Made by a program: the position numbers and the translations under genes
The notes under the pieces: model-generated
What the model was told of the DNA's origin: nothing
The model's database searches: none
The model's input: only the letters and a program-made list of their open reading frames with translations
Shown here: in pieces, positions 1-4,540 of the stretch
How positions within the stretch are numbered: position 1 is the stretch's first letter
Layout of the letters: each line of letters starts with the position of its first letter
Assembly: GCA_025935445.1 (NCBI GenBank)
Contig: JAICVG010000024.1
Span: 1-9,524 of the forward strand
Direction of reading: 5' to 3'
From: Nitrososphaera sp.
GTDB lineage: Archaea; Thermoproteota; Nitrososphaeria; Nitrososphaerales; Nitrososphaeraceae
DNA: 9,524 nt

Positions 1-1
1 A

Positions 2-96
2 GACGATGACGACGATGATGAGGACAATGGAGCAGACGATGACGACGATGATGAGGACAATGGAGCAGACGATGACGACGATGATGAGGACAATGG
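2..96 (+). repeat. 33-bp tandem repeat, 2.9 copies
   Basis: Two identical 33-base units lie at 2-34 and 35-67. The third, at 68-96, is identical over 29 bases and then diverges (GGT instead of GGA). The period is 11 codons, so copy-number change keeps the frame. More copies may lie upstream of the window. The unit encodes the acidic repeat of the partial protein described above. Confidence 0.9.
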
Positions 97-208
97 TGAT
101 AATGGAGATGGCGGTGAAGGAGAAGGCGGCGGAGGAGAAGGCAGTGAAAACGAATTTGGGGGTTGCGAAATTGTTGGCAGAGAAGACGTTGGTGATGTCG
201 GCTGCTGA
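2..208 (+). CDS. C-terminal end of an Asp/Glu/Gly-rich repetitive protein (5' end outside window)
   Basis: The reading frame that begins at base 2 is open from the window edge to TGA at 206-208. It encodes an extremely acidic tail. The 11-residue unit DDDDDDEDNGA occurs twice, and a third copy breaks off after DDDDDDEDNG. A Gly/Glu-rich segment (GDGGEGEGGGGEGSE) and a short end (EFGGCEIVGREDVGDVGC) follow. I chose this frame over the Met/Thr-rich frame because acidic Asp-Asn-Gly repeats are a known kind of low-complexity tail, sometimes calcium-binding or on surface proteins, while runs of MTTMMRTMEQ are typical of a shadow frame. No catalytic domain is visible. The function is unknown, because the folded part lies upstream. 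The last residues may lie beyond a frameshift, since the following DNA is degenerate. Confidence 0.5.
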   Translation, partial: DDDDDDEDNGADDDDDDEDNGADDDDDDEDNGDNGDGGEGEGGGGEGSENEFGGCEIVGREDVGDVGC

Positions 209-244
209 TACACGTGCAAGCGCAGGCTTCTTTATCGCTGACAG

Positions 245-357
245 GCATATAATGAAGATCCAAAAGATCTACCTGTGATTGACAGCAGGGACGCCTTATA
301 GAAAGGTCATATGCTGCTGGTGAAATACCACAACATCAACATAAGAGGGATCTATAA
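245..357 (+). pseudogene. Frameshifted remnant of a SHOCT-domain protein
   Basis: Translation from 245 gives AYNEDPKDLPVIDSRDAL and then hits TAG at 299-301. Dropping one base frame at that point (continuing from 301) gives ERSYAAGEIPQHQHKRDL and then TAA at 355-357. The joined product closely follows the SHOCT pattern (short C-terminal domain: ...ILKERYAxGEIxxEEYExxKRDL), a small oligomerisation helix-turn-helix common at archaeal and bacterial protein C-termini. The key residues ERxYAxGEI and KRDL are kept, while the central acidic residues (normally EEYE) are replaced by QHQH. A frame change inside the domain and the lack of any intact N-terminal part suggest a decayed gene. The alternative is a sequencing error in a gene whose upstream part is likewise scrambled. 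Confidence 0.5.
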
Positions 358-392
358 CATGCGTAACAACATCAAAAGAATAATTGACATGA

Positions 393-548
393 GAGCCAGA
401 AGAGGGCCTAGTCAAGGATGATAACCAACAACATACAATACAGGATGCATATGTGGCGGAAAATTCCTGCAGAAGTACAGAGTACTCGCCCCAAAAGGTA
501 AGAGAAGAATGGGAGGAAAAGTATGGACATCCTCATACACAAGTTTAA
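393..548 (+). other. Possible coding remnant without a start codon
   Basis: This frame is open for 51 codons from just after a TGA (390-392) to TAA at 546-548. It has protein-like composition, with segments EPEEGLVKDDNQQ and VREEWEEKYGHPHTQV near its end. It has no ATG. The only near-start is a GTG inside it. In another frame just upstream (359-421) the short peptide MRNNIKRIIDMRARRGPSQG can be read, so a decayed gene with a +1 shift is possible. No family was recognised. Its stop overlaps the TATA box of the next gene, so it is probably not a functioning gene. Confidence 0.2.
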
Positions 549-553
549 AAAAT
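544..553 (+). promoter_or_regulatory. TATA box of the thioesterase gene
   Basis: TTTAAAAAAT is centred about 26 bases before the ATG at 575. This is the archaeal TATA-to-transcription-start distance and predicts a leaderless or nearly leaderless mRNA. There is no Shine-Dalgarno sequence before the ATG, which fits. Confidence 0.6.
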
Positions 554-574
554 AACTTGTCATCCCGTTAAGGC

Positions 575-985
575 ATGGATCTTGCGGTCAAGATAGGCGC
601 GTCAAAAGAACGCACTATAACAGTCAACTCAAACCAGACTACTAGCTTTCTCTGGAAAGGCGAAAATGTTCTTTCCACACCCTCCATGATAGCTGAAATA
701 GAGGAGACATGCCGGCTTCTTCTCAAAGAGCAGGTGATACCCGACTCTGAATGGGACTCAGTTGGCACAGTAGTCAAAATAGAACATCTTGCTGCAACAC
801 CTGTCGGAGCCGAGGTGTTCTTTAAGGCTGAGGTGGTATCAGTAGATGGCAGGCGTGTCGTGTTCAAGGTTGAGGCACGAGATAAGCTTGAGAAAATAGG
901 TGAGGGAACGCATGAAAGATTCATAATAAATGTTCCCCGCTTTCGTGTGAAATTCAATGAGAAGCAAAAACAGCTTCAAATGTGA
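575..985 (+). CDS. FlK-like hot-dog fold thioesterase
   Basis: This 136-residue protein belongs to the group named after fluoroacetyl-CoA thioesterase (FlK), single hot-dog domain enzymes that hydrolyse acyl-CoA thioesters in the cytoplasm. In the sequence, VLSTPSMIAEIEETC (about residues 32-46) gives Thr35 and Glu43, and VKIEHLAATPVG gives His71. The Thr-8-Glu spacing and the downstream His match the Thr/Glu/His catalytic set known from FlK. The stretch AEVVSVDGRRVVFKVEARD followed by EKIGEGTHERFII is the usual central strand pair of the family, and the length is typical. ATG at 575 is the first start after an in-frame TAA at 569-571. The gene stands alone. The acyl substrate cannot be told from sequence. 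A role in clearing inhibitory acyl-CoAs is inference, and fluoroacetate resistance should not be assumed. Confidence 0.85.
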   Translation: MDLAVKIGASKERTITVNSNQTTSFLWKGENVLSTPSMIAEIEETCRLLLKEQVIPDSEWDSVGTVVKIEHLAATPVGAEVFFKAEVVSVDGRRVVFKVEARDKLEKIGEGTHERFIINVPRFRVKFNEKQKQLQM

Positions 986-1325
986 GAGGTGGCCAAAACC
1001 CTGCAAAGATATGAGACGGTTTGTGTAGCTATTATTACTGTATGAAGGTTACATCCGTCCATCATTTTCGCATGTGCATTATAGGATGAGGCGGAGAAGA
1101 GAGTGATACATATCATCAACAAAAATATACCCAAATAAACACCCAGTTATAGACATATTCCAGTAGAACTTGCTTGAGCCCGTCATGGTTTAAGGAGCAG
1201 ACATTCAAGTGCGCTACCATGGTTGCACTGATGCTTCTCGAGATCGAGGAGGTGTGTTGTTGCACATATAGATAACATACTATCTGGCATGCCAGTGACA
1301 GCGAAAGGAGTTGTGCGCGGCCATG

Positions 1326-1362
1326 GATATGAGGTAATCAAGCCCTCAATTCTCCTCATATC
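1326..1362 (+). repeat. Perfect 9-bp inverted repeat upstream of the sugar kinase gene
   Basis: GATATGAGG (1326-1334) and CCTCATATC (1354-1362) are exact reverse complements separated by 19 bases. The repeat ends ten bases before the TATA box of the kinase gene. It could be a regulator binding site or, in RNA, a hairpin followed by TCTTTCCC that ends upstream transcription. A chance origin cannot be excluded. Confidence 0.4.
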
Positions 1363-1371
1363 TCTTTCCCA

Positions 1372-1380
1372 TTAAAATAT
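1372..1380 (+). promoter_or_regulatory. TATA box of the PfkB-family kinase gene
   Basis: TTAAAATAT lies about 35 bases before the GTG start. It predicts a transcription start near 1402 and a very short leader. No Shine-Dalgarno sequence precedes the GTG. Confidence 0.5.
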
Positions 1381-1410
1381 CATATACACCCAAAACCATC
1401 TTGAACATCT

Positions 1411-2451
1411 GTGGAAATAATAGAAAAGTTGAGACACCTGAGCATTATAGGCTCAATAGTAGTGATGCCTGACTTTTTCGTTGACCGAATAATCAGACTC
1501 GAGTCAAAGGAGAATCTTTTTGACATGCTTACTGAAAAGGCAAAGGCTGGAGGTGGAAGCATAAGGGGCATCCCCACAACGGATGTCAAGGGCGGAAACG
1601 CTGTTAATGTAGCGTACTGTCTTGCAAAGCTGGGCGCCAAAGTATCACTTTTTACCGTTGCTGACGAGTTGGGCGCTACAATGATAAGGCAGACATTTTC
1701 ACAATTTGGTGATAAGATTACACTCAGAATAGCTAGTGGTAGAAGCGGCCTCAGCACATGTGTTGAGTTTCCCTATGAAGACACACTTGTAAACGTGATG
1801 GTAAGCGACATAGGAGACAATGAAAATTTTGGTTCTGAGAGGATAAGCTCAGAAGCGGACAGGACGATATTGAAGAATGCTGATGGGGTGATGGTAGTCA
1901 ACTGGGCCAGCAACCTCAAGGGAACAGAGCTGACAGAATTTTCTTTCAGGAATTCCCCTAGCGCCTTCCATTTTATTGGCCCTGCTGACATTGAGACAAG
2001 AAAGCATGATTTTCGCGACTCGCTAGCCAAGCTTGCAAGCTTGACTGACTGCCTCAGCATAAATGAAAACGAGTGCAACTCGCTTGCCGATGCACTTGGA
2101 TTTGGCCGCCCCCTACTTGGACACGATTACAGTTTTGATGAAGTTAAAGGAGCTGCCAAAAGAATTGCCGAAAGAGTGGGCATCAGTACTGACCTCCATA
2201 CAAAGATAGGAGCAGCGTGGTCAAACGGGAAAGATAGTGCATTTGCACATACAATTAAGGTTGAGGCAAAAAGACTGACTGGTGCAGGAGACGCATGGGA
2301 TGCGGCTGCTATTGTAGGTTATCTTGCAGGTCTGCATCCTCAAGAGCGACTGCTGTTTGCCAACTGTTGTGCCTCACTCTATGTAAGGGACCCAAACGGC
2401 GAACCCCCCTCAATGAACAATGTCTTTGAGCTGGTAGAAAGGGTGTTATAG
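1411..2451 (+). CDS. PfkB-family (ribokinase-like) carbohydrate kinase
   Basis: The 346-residue product phosphorylates a sugar, nucleoside or related alcohol using ATP or ADP. The first PfkB signature is clear at residues 61-90 (GGNAVNVAYCLAKLGAKVSL then ADELG). The second is at 289-303 (LTGAGDAWDAA), where GAGD at 291-294 forms the anion hole and Asp294 is the catalytic base by family analogy. INENE at 217-221 matches the N-x-x-E motif region that binds metal and phosphate. The start is GTG at 1411; an in-frame TGA at 1402-1404 rules out a longer protein. The family is too broad for a substrate call. DLHTKIGAAW at 261-270 occupies the position of the usual VKxGxxG strand and resembles the HxHT pattern seen in ADP-dependent sugar kinases, so the phosphoryl donor is uncertain. 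The gene is single and faces the next gene tail to tail, three bases away. Confidence 0.85.
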   Translation: MEIIEKLRHLSIIGSIVVMPDFFVDRIIRLESKENLFDMLTEKAKAGGGSIRGIPTTDVKGGNAVNVAYCLAKLGAKVSLFTVADELGATMIRQTFSQFGDKITLRIASGRSGLSTCVEFPYEDTLVNVMVSDIGDNENFGSERISSEADRTILKNADGVMVVNWASNLKGTELTEFSFRNSPSAFHFIGPADIETRKHDFRDSLAKLASLTDCLSINENECNSLADALGFGRPLLGHDYSFDEVKGAAKRIAERVGISTDLHTKIGAAWSNGKDSAFAHTIKVEAKRLTGAGDAWDAAAIVGYLAGLHPQERLLFANCCASLYVRDPNGEPPSMNNVFELVERVL

Positions 2452-2454
2452 TTA

Positions 2455-2778
2455 TTACGCCATTTTCCGCGCATCGAAAGGTTCCTTTATTGAGCGTAAC
2501 ATGAAAAGCATCTTGTGAATGTAACGCCGCTTTGATGGAATTTCGACCAGCTTGCGTTGATAAAAATCGATCAGGTGCTCGATGAGACAGTCGGCGTCTC
2601 CTCTGCTATCCGAGAGGTTGACCATTATCATTGAGAACCAGTATTCTACAAGGGCATCATCGCCATGCTTTTCCTCAAGCTCTACAAGATATGCAAAGTT
2701 GGAGTGGCATTTCCTGCAAAGCCCATGGTGTGCCCTTGCGTAAGACTCAGAGACATAGTGGCCACATATTGCCCTCAT
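2455..2778 (-). CDS. Small protein with a CxH...CxxCH cluster, function unknown
   Basis: I do not recognise this 107-residue family. The N-terminus has Cys5-Gly-His7, His17-His18 and Cys21-Arg-Lys-Cys24-His25, a spacing that could hold one zinc ion in a short zinc-ribbon-like knuckle. The rest is probably helical, with LVELEEKHG at 31-39, a hydrophobic YWFSMIMVNL stretch and a basic C-terminal third (YQRKLVEIPSKRRYIHKMLF). There is no signal peptide or true membrane segment. It starts at ATG 2778 and is divergent from the 79-residue gene and convergent with the kinase gene. A small metal-binding regulatory or adaptor protein is one possibility, but this is inference. A TATA-like box 29 bases upstream supports it as a real, separately transcribed gene. 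Confidence 0.65.
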   Translation of the reverse strand: MRAICGHYVSESYARAHHGLCRKCHSNFAYLVELEEKHGDDALVEYWFSMIMVNLSDSRGDADCLIEHLIDFYQRKLVEIPSKRRYIHKMLFMLRSIKEPFDARKMA

Positions 2779-2802
2779 GATCTATTGTTATAGCTGGCAA
2801 GC

Positions 2803-2811
2803 ATAATATTT
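2803..2811 (-). promoter_or_regulatory. TATA-like box of the CxxCH small gene
   Basis: On the minus strand AAATATTAT is centred about 29 bases before the ATG at 2778, predicting a leaderless mRNA. It lies in the 84-base divergent control region shared with the gene starting at 2863. Confidence 0.45.
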
Positions 2812-2830
2812 GAACTTCTGCAGGAGGTAT

Positions 2831-2837
2831 TTTAAAT
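2831..2837 (+). promoter_or_regulatory. TATA-like box of the 79-residue gene
   Basis: TTTAAAT is centred 29 bases before the ATG at 2863. The spacing suits a leaderless transcript and favours ATG 2863 over the adjacent TTG at 2860. Confidence 0.5.
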
Positions 2838-2862
2838 TGACAATCACTCCAGTAATATTTTG

Positions 2863-3102
2863 ATGATAGAAGCTGAAGATTCAGTGAGAGTAGTAGACAC
2901 CATAGCCAAGAACCTAATGGGAGTCGCAAACAACAAGTCCAACTTTGAGCGACTGCCTGACACCTTCTGGGGTTACTATGCAAGAGGTCACAACGGCAAG
3001 GGCAGGTTTGGAGTTATTGTTGTATATTCGGAGAATGGCAACGATGTAGACGAATTGATCAAGATGTATGAGCAGTGGGTTGCCAAGAACAAAACTAAAT
3101 GA
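2863..3102 (+). CDS. Small conserved-looking hypothetical protein, 79 residues
   Basis: I do not recognise the family. The protein begins MIEAEDSVRVVDTIAKNLMG, a likely amphipathic helix. A middle part rich in aromatic and glycine residues (FWGYYARGHNGKGRFG) follows, then a beta-like strand VIVVY and a final helix VDELIKMYEQWVAKNKTK. The alpha-beta-alpha pattern suggests a compact soluble domain. I chose ATG at 2863; a TTG directly before it is also in frame. Its last eight bases overlap the 3' end of the opposite-strand gene. It has the codon and composition feel of a real gene and a well-placed TATA box. Confidence 0.6.
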   Translation: MIEAEDSVRVVDTIAKNLMGVANNKSNFERLPDTFWGYYARGHNGKGRFGVIVVYSENGNDVDELIKMYEQWVAKNKTK

Positions 3103-3397
3103 CCTGTTCGATTATCCACTCGCGGAATTTCGATATCGCAAAATCCTCTGACTGCTTGACAAATGCGGGATCTTTGACTTGCCACTGATCCTGTGGGATG
3201 CCGTCAAAGAACTCCTGCATGCATAAAATAAATCGGAAGCGCAGATTGCGCGCATTTTCGACAATACCGTAGCGATACAGGATCTGGGCTATTTTGCCAA
3301 AGGCTTCATCGTAGCTTCGCTTGAATGCAGGTACCTTAAAGGTTTCATTCAGTATTGCACAAATTGTATCAAGGTCATCACGTAGCGTTATTATCAT
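3095..3397 (-). CDS. Hypothetical helical protein, 100 residues
   Basis: No family was recognised. The product is soluble and mostly helical (LRDDLDTICAILNETF, YDEAFGKIAQILYRYG, then SEDFAISKFREWIIEQVI at the end) with no signal peptide, membrane segment or metal cluster. Cys14 and Cys59 are the only cysteines. The start is ATG at 3397. The only upstream TATA-like sequence is on the far side of about 40 bases. The gene converges on the 79-residue gene and overlaps its stop by eight bases, so the two mRNAs are complementary at their ends. Confidence 0.6.
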   Translation of the reverse strand: MIITLRDDLDTICAILNETFKVPAFKRSYDEAFGKIAQILYRYGIVENARNLRFRFILCMQEFFDGIPQDQWQVKDPAFVKQSEDFAISKFREWIIEQVI

Positions 3398-3434
3398 ATG
3401 TTCTTATTTTCAACATGTGTCCCACTTTTTGGTG

Positions 3435-3442
3435 TATAAAAG
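3435..3442 (+). promoter_or_regulatory. Strong TATA box without an obvious gene
   Basis: TATAAAAG is the closest match to the archaeal TATA consensus in the window. A transcript would begin near 3462-3466. The only protein candidate downstream is the 43-residue peptide at 3474; otherwise it may drive a non-coding RNA. Confidence 0.45.
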
Positions 3443-3473
3443 GCTTTTATGCTATTATTACTTCAAGGCCGAA

Positions 3474-3605
3474 GTGTTGCAATTTTTTGTCGTTGTCGCT
3501 GTTACGCTGTTGATAATACTTGCACTACAGACAACATTCAACTATTGGAATGCGTATATAATGAATACAAGGCCGACACTCATCACTATCTCATGTTTCT
3601 TCTAA
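3474..3605 (+). CDS. Candidate 43-residue single-helix membrane peptide (weak)
   Basis: From GTG at 3474 the frame reads LQFFVVVAVTLLIILAL, long enough for one membrane span, then a short polar tail (QTTFNYWNAYIMNTRPT) to TAA at 3603-3605. The TATA box at 3435 would put the transcription start about ten bases before this GTG. There is no Shine-Dalgarno sequence and no known family. In AT-rich DNA hydrophobic frames arise easily by chance, so this may be noise. Confidence 0.25.
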   Translation: MLQFFVVVAVTLLIILALQTTFNYWNAYIMNTRPTLITISCFF

Positions 3606-3679
3606 TATACCACTTCTTGGCAAGCAACAGCAAAAGAGCCTTTTTTGATATAATAACACAATCAGAGTATTATTATTAT

Positions 3680-3697
3680 TATTCTAAAAATAGAATA
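3680..3697 (-). terminator. Hairpin sequence downstream of the tRNA gene
   Basis: TATTCTA (3680-3686) and TAGAATA (3691-3697) form a 7-bp inverted repeat around AAAA. It starts 16 bases past the 3' end of the tRNA, after a T-rich run (CTATTTTATT on the minus strand). The T-run may itself be the archaeal terminator, with the hairpin incidental. Confidence 0.3.
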
Positions 3698-3757
3698 GTG
3701 CTAATAAAATAGTGCGGGGGGTGGGATTTGAACCCACGAACCCCTAAGGGATGAGGT

Positions 3758-3776
3758 GTCCCAGTCAATTACAACA
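3758..3776 (-). other. tRNA-Leu intron 2 (19 nt, canonical position 37/38)
   Basis: The exon loop bases CTCA pair with intron bases TGGG as the central helix. The bulges are GAT and ACA, and the anticodon stem flanks one side while a short GTT/GAC intron helix flanks the other. Cutting after the second base of each bulge leaves A37 joined to A38. This is a standard bulge-helix-bulge at the commonest archaeal intron site. Confidence 0.85.
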
Positions 3777-3783
3777 TCTGAGC

Positions 3784-3816
3784 ATCGCGTCATCATCAGA
3801 AAATATAGATGATGAT
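3784..3816 (-). other. tRNA-Leu intron 1 (33 nt, position 30/31, non-canonical)
   Basis: The exon bases CGTG pair with intron bases CGCG (one G-U), forming the 4-bp central helix. The bulges are AGA on the 5' side and ATG on the 3' side. An intron hairpin of eight pairs (TCATCATC with GATGATGA, loop TATATTTTCT) closes the structure. Cutting after the second bulge base on each side, as archaeal splicing endonuclease does, gives TGAG joined to GCTCAGA. This is exactly what restores the fifth anticodon-stem pair. Confidence 0.85.
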
Positions 3817-3897
3817 CTCACGCCGTTGACCGGGCTTGGCGACCCCCGCCTAGGTTCGTTGTGCTATTTCTGCCTCACTAGAATAATATTGTTGTTC

Positions 3898-4485
3898 TTA
3901 TTCGATGTTGATTGGCACGCCGCCTCCGCTCTTGCTCTTGAGCTTAAAGGACACTTCGAGTATGCCGTTCTTGTAATTGGACTTGGCTGTAGTTGCATCG
4001 ACTGTTTCTGGCAGCTCAACTCTTTTGTGATAACGCGGCTGTCCAGTAATCGATTCAATAATAAGGGAGTTTTCGTCTGCCCTCAGGCGCAAATCTTCTT
4101 TGTTGACGCCTGGCACTTCAGCAACAACACGCAGCTCCTCTGGTCCTTTGATGATGTCTACTAAGGGTTCGCGCTCTTCCTTGACTGTAAGGTTACCACC
4201 AAGGATGTTTGGAAAAGCATCAATGTTGCCAAACTTGCGCACCACCGGCTTGCCGTCTGGACCGACTTTGACAGAATATCCATATACAATAGGCCCCATT
4301 TCACGAACTATAGAGCCATCGTCCAGCTTCCGCTCCTTTACCAAATTCTTTGGAACCTGTTGCTCGACATTCTTGAAAGCCTCTTGCATCATCTTTTCAA
4401 CATCTCGCATCATCTCATCAATGTCTGGAAACCAAGATCCAAAACGCCTTCTTCTGCCAAACCATTCGTCAAACGGAGATGACAT
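3898..4485 (-). CDS. Hsp20 / alpha-crystallin family small heat-shock protein
   Basis: The 195-residue product is an ATP-independent holdase that forms oligomers and keeps unfolded proteins soluble for DnaK. The N-terminal 105 residues are an archaeal-type extension: basic-aromatic start FDEWFGRRRRFGSWFP, helix DIDEMMRDVEKMMQEAF, then the VYGYSVKVGPDGKPVVRKFG strand region. The alpha-crystallin domain spans about 106-184 and ends in the diagnostic NGILEVSF (173-180, the G-x-L motif). The final residues PINIE carry the I-x-I motif (192-194) used for oligomer contacts. ATG at 4485 is the first start. It lies 55 bases after dnaJ but has its own TATA box, so it may be expressed both with dnaJ and alone. 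Confidence 0.92.
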   Translation of the reverse strand: MSSPFDEWFGRRRRFGSWFPDIDEMMRDVEKMMQEAFKNVEQQVPKNLVKERKLDDGSIVREMGPIVYGYSVKVGPDGKPVVRKFGNIDAFPNILGGNLTVKEEREPLVDIIKGPEELRVVAEVPGVNKEDLRLRADENSLIIESITGQPRYHKRVELPETVDATTAKSNYKNGILEVSFKLKSKSGGGVPINIE

Positions 4486-4510
4486 ATGTCTAAAAATATG
4501 AGAGGAATTG

Positions 4511-4520
4511 CTATTTTAAA
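4511..4520 (-). promoter_or_regulatory. TATA box of hsp20
   Basis: Minus-strand TTTAAAATAG is centred about 30 bases before the hsp20 ATG at 4485. A transcript would start near 4490, practically leaderless. It sits between the dnaJ stop and the hsp20 start and has no Shine-Dalgarno sequence after it. Confidence 0.55.
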
Positions 4521-4540
4521 GTATTTGTTTTTCACTGTTG

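Larger units (their letters stand above)
986..1410. other. Intergenic stretch without a convincing gene
   Basis: These 425 bases contain no long reading frame. A 28-codon frame at 1289-1375 starts MPVTAKGVVRGHGYEVIKPS and loosely recalls the start of archaeal DUF371 proteins, but it ends at once and lacks the family's core, so it is at most a remnant. I see no tRNA-like or rRNA-like sequence. The right end holds the inverted repeat and the TATA box of the kinase gene, which are listed separately. Confidence 0.6.
3398..3712. other. AT-rich intergenic interval next to the tRNA gene
   Basis: This 315-base stretch holds no confident gene. It contains a strong plus-strand TATA box at 3435-3442, the weak membrane peptide candidate at 3474-3605, a (TAT)5 run near 3668-3682, and a 7-bp hairpin sequence at 3680-3697 that lies just downstream of the minus-strand tRNA. 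The short phrase CAAGGCCGA occurs twice, near 3465 and 3568. Frames on the plus strand continue through the region but change character, so a decayed gene is possible. Confidence 0.5.
3713..3849 (-). tRNA. tRNA-Leu (anticodon CAG), split by two introns
   Basis: The minus strand gives acceptor GCGGGGG paired with CCCCCGC, discriminator A73 and no encoded CCA. It has a D arm closed by GCC/GGC with the loop GG, a T arm GTGGG-TTCAAAT-CCCAC, and a long class II variable arm around ATCCC-TTA-GGGGT. Class II plus A73 means leucine. Exons are 3849-3817, 3783-3777 and 3757-3713. Removing introns at 3784-3816 and 3758-3776 yields the anticodon arm TGAGG-CTCAGAA-CCTCA: five perfect pairs, U33, and CAG at 34-36, which reads CUG. 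Unspliced, no acceptable anticodon loop with U33 can be drawn. The gene lies 48 bases downstream of hsp20 on the same strand, so part of its transcription may come from that unit. Confidence 0.9.

Noticed and set aside
2..96. Repeats as a possible CRISPR array
   Set aside because: The units are directly adjacent with no spacers and the period is a whole number of codons; this is a coding repeat.
6..278. 90-residue plus-strand frame beginning with MTTMMRTMEQ repeats
   Set aside because: It is the off-frame reading of the Asp-rich tandem repeat. The acidic frame from base 2 has a more plausible composition, and this frame has no recognisable domain.
1289..1375. Possible start of a DUF371 protein (GVVRGHGYEVIKPS)
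   Set aside because: The resemblance is short and loose, the frame ends after 28 codons, and the rest of the family core is absent in all frames nearby.
3449..3712. 87-residue plus-strand frame ending in a Tyr run
   Set aside because: The Tyr run comes from a (TAT)5 repeat, the frame has no family features, and it runs up to the tRNA gene. Probably chance or a relic.
3714..3849. Reading the tRNA as having one long intron or anticodon CAU or GAG from the 5' exon
   Set aside because: Those placements break the anticodon stem, lose U33 or the D arm, or do not fit class II with A73. The two-intron solution satisfies all pairings and both splice motifs.
3751..4164. 137-residue plus-strand frame across the tRNA and hsp20 end
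   Set aside because: It is antisense to a clearly defined tRNA gene and to the conserved alpha-crystallin domain.
4481..4490. Palindrome GACATATGTC around the hsp20 start codon
   Set aside because: Ten-base palindromes containing CATATG are frequent by chance, and it does not extend further or recur near other stress genes in the window.
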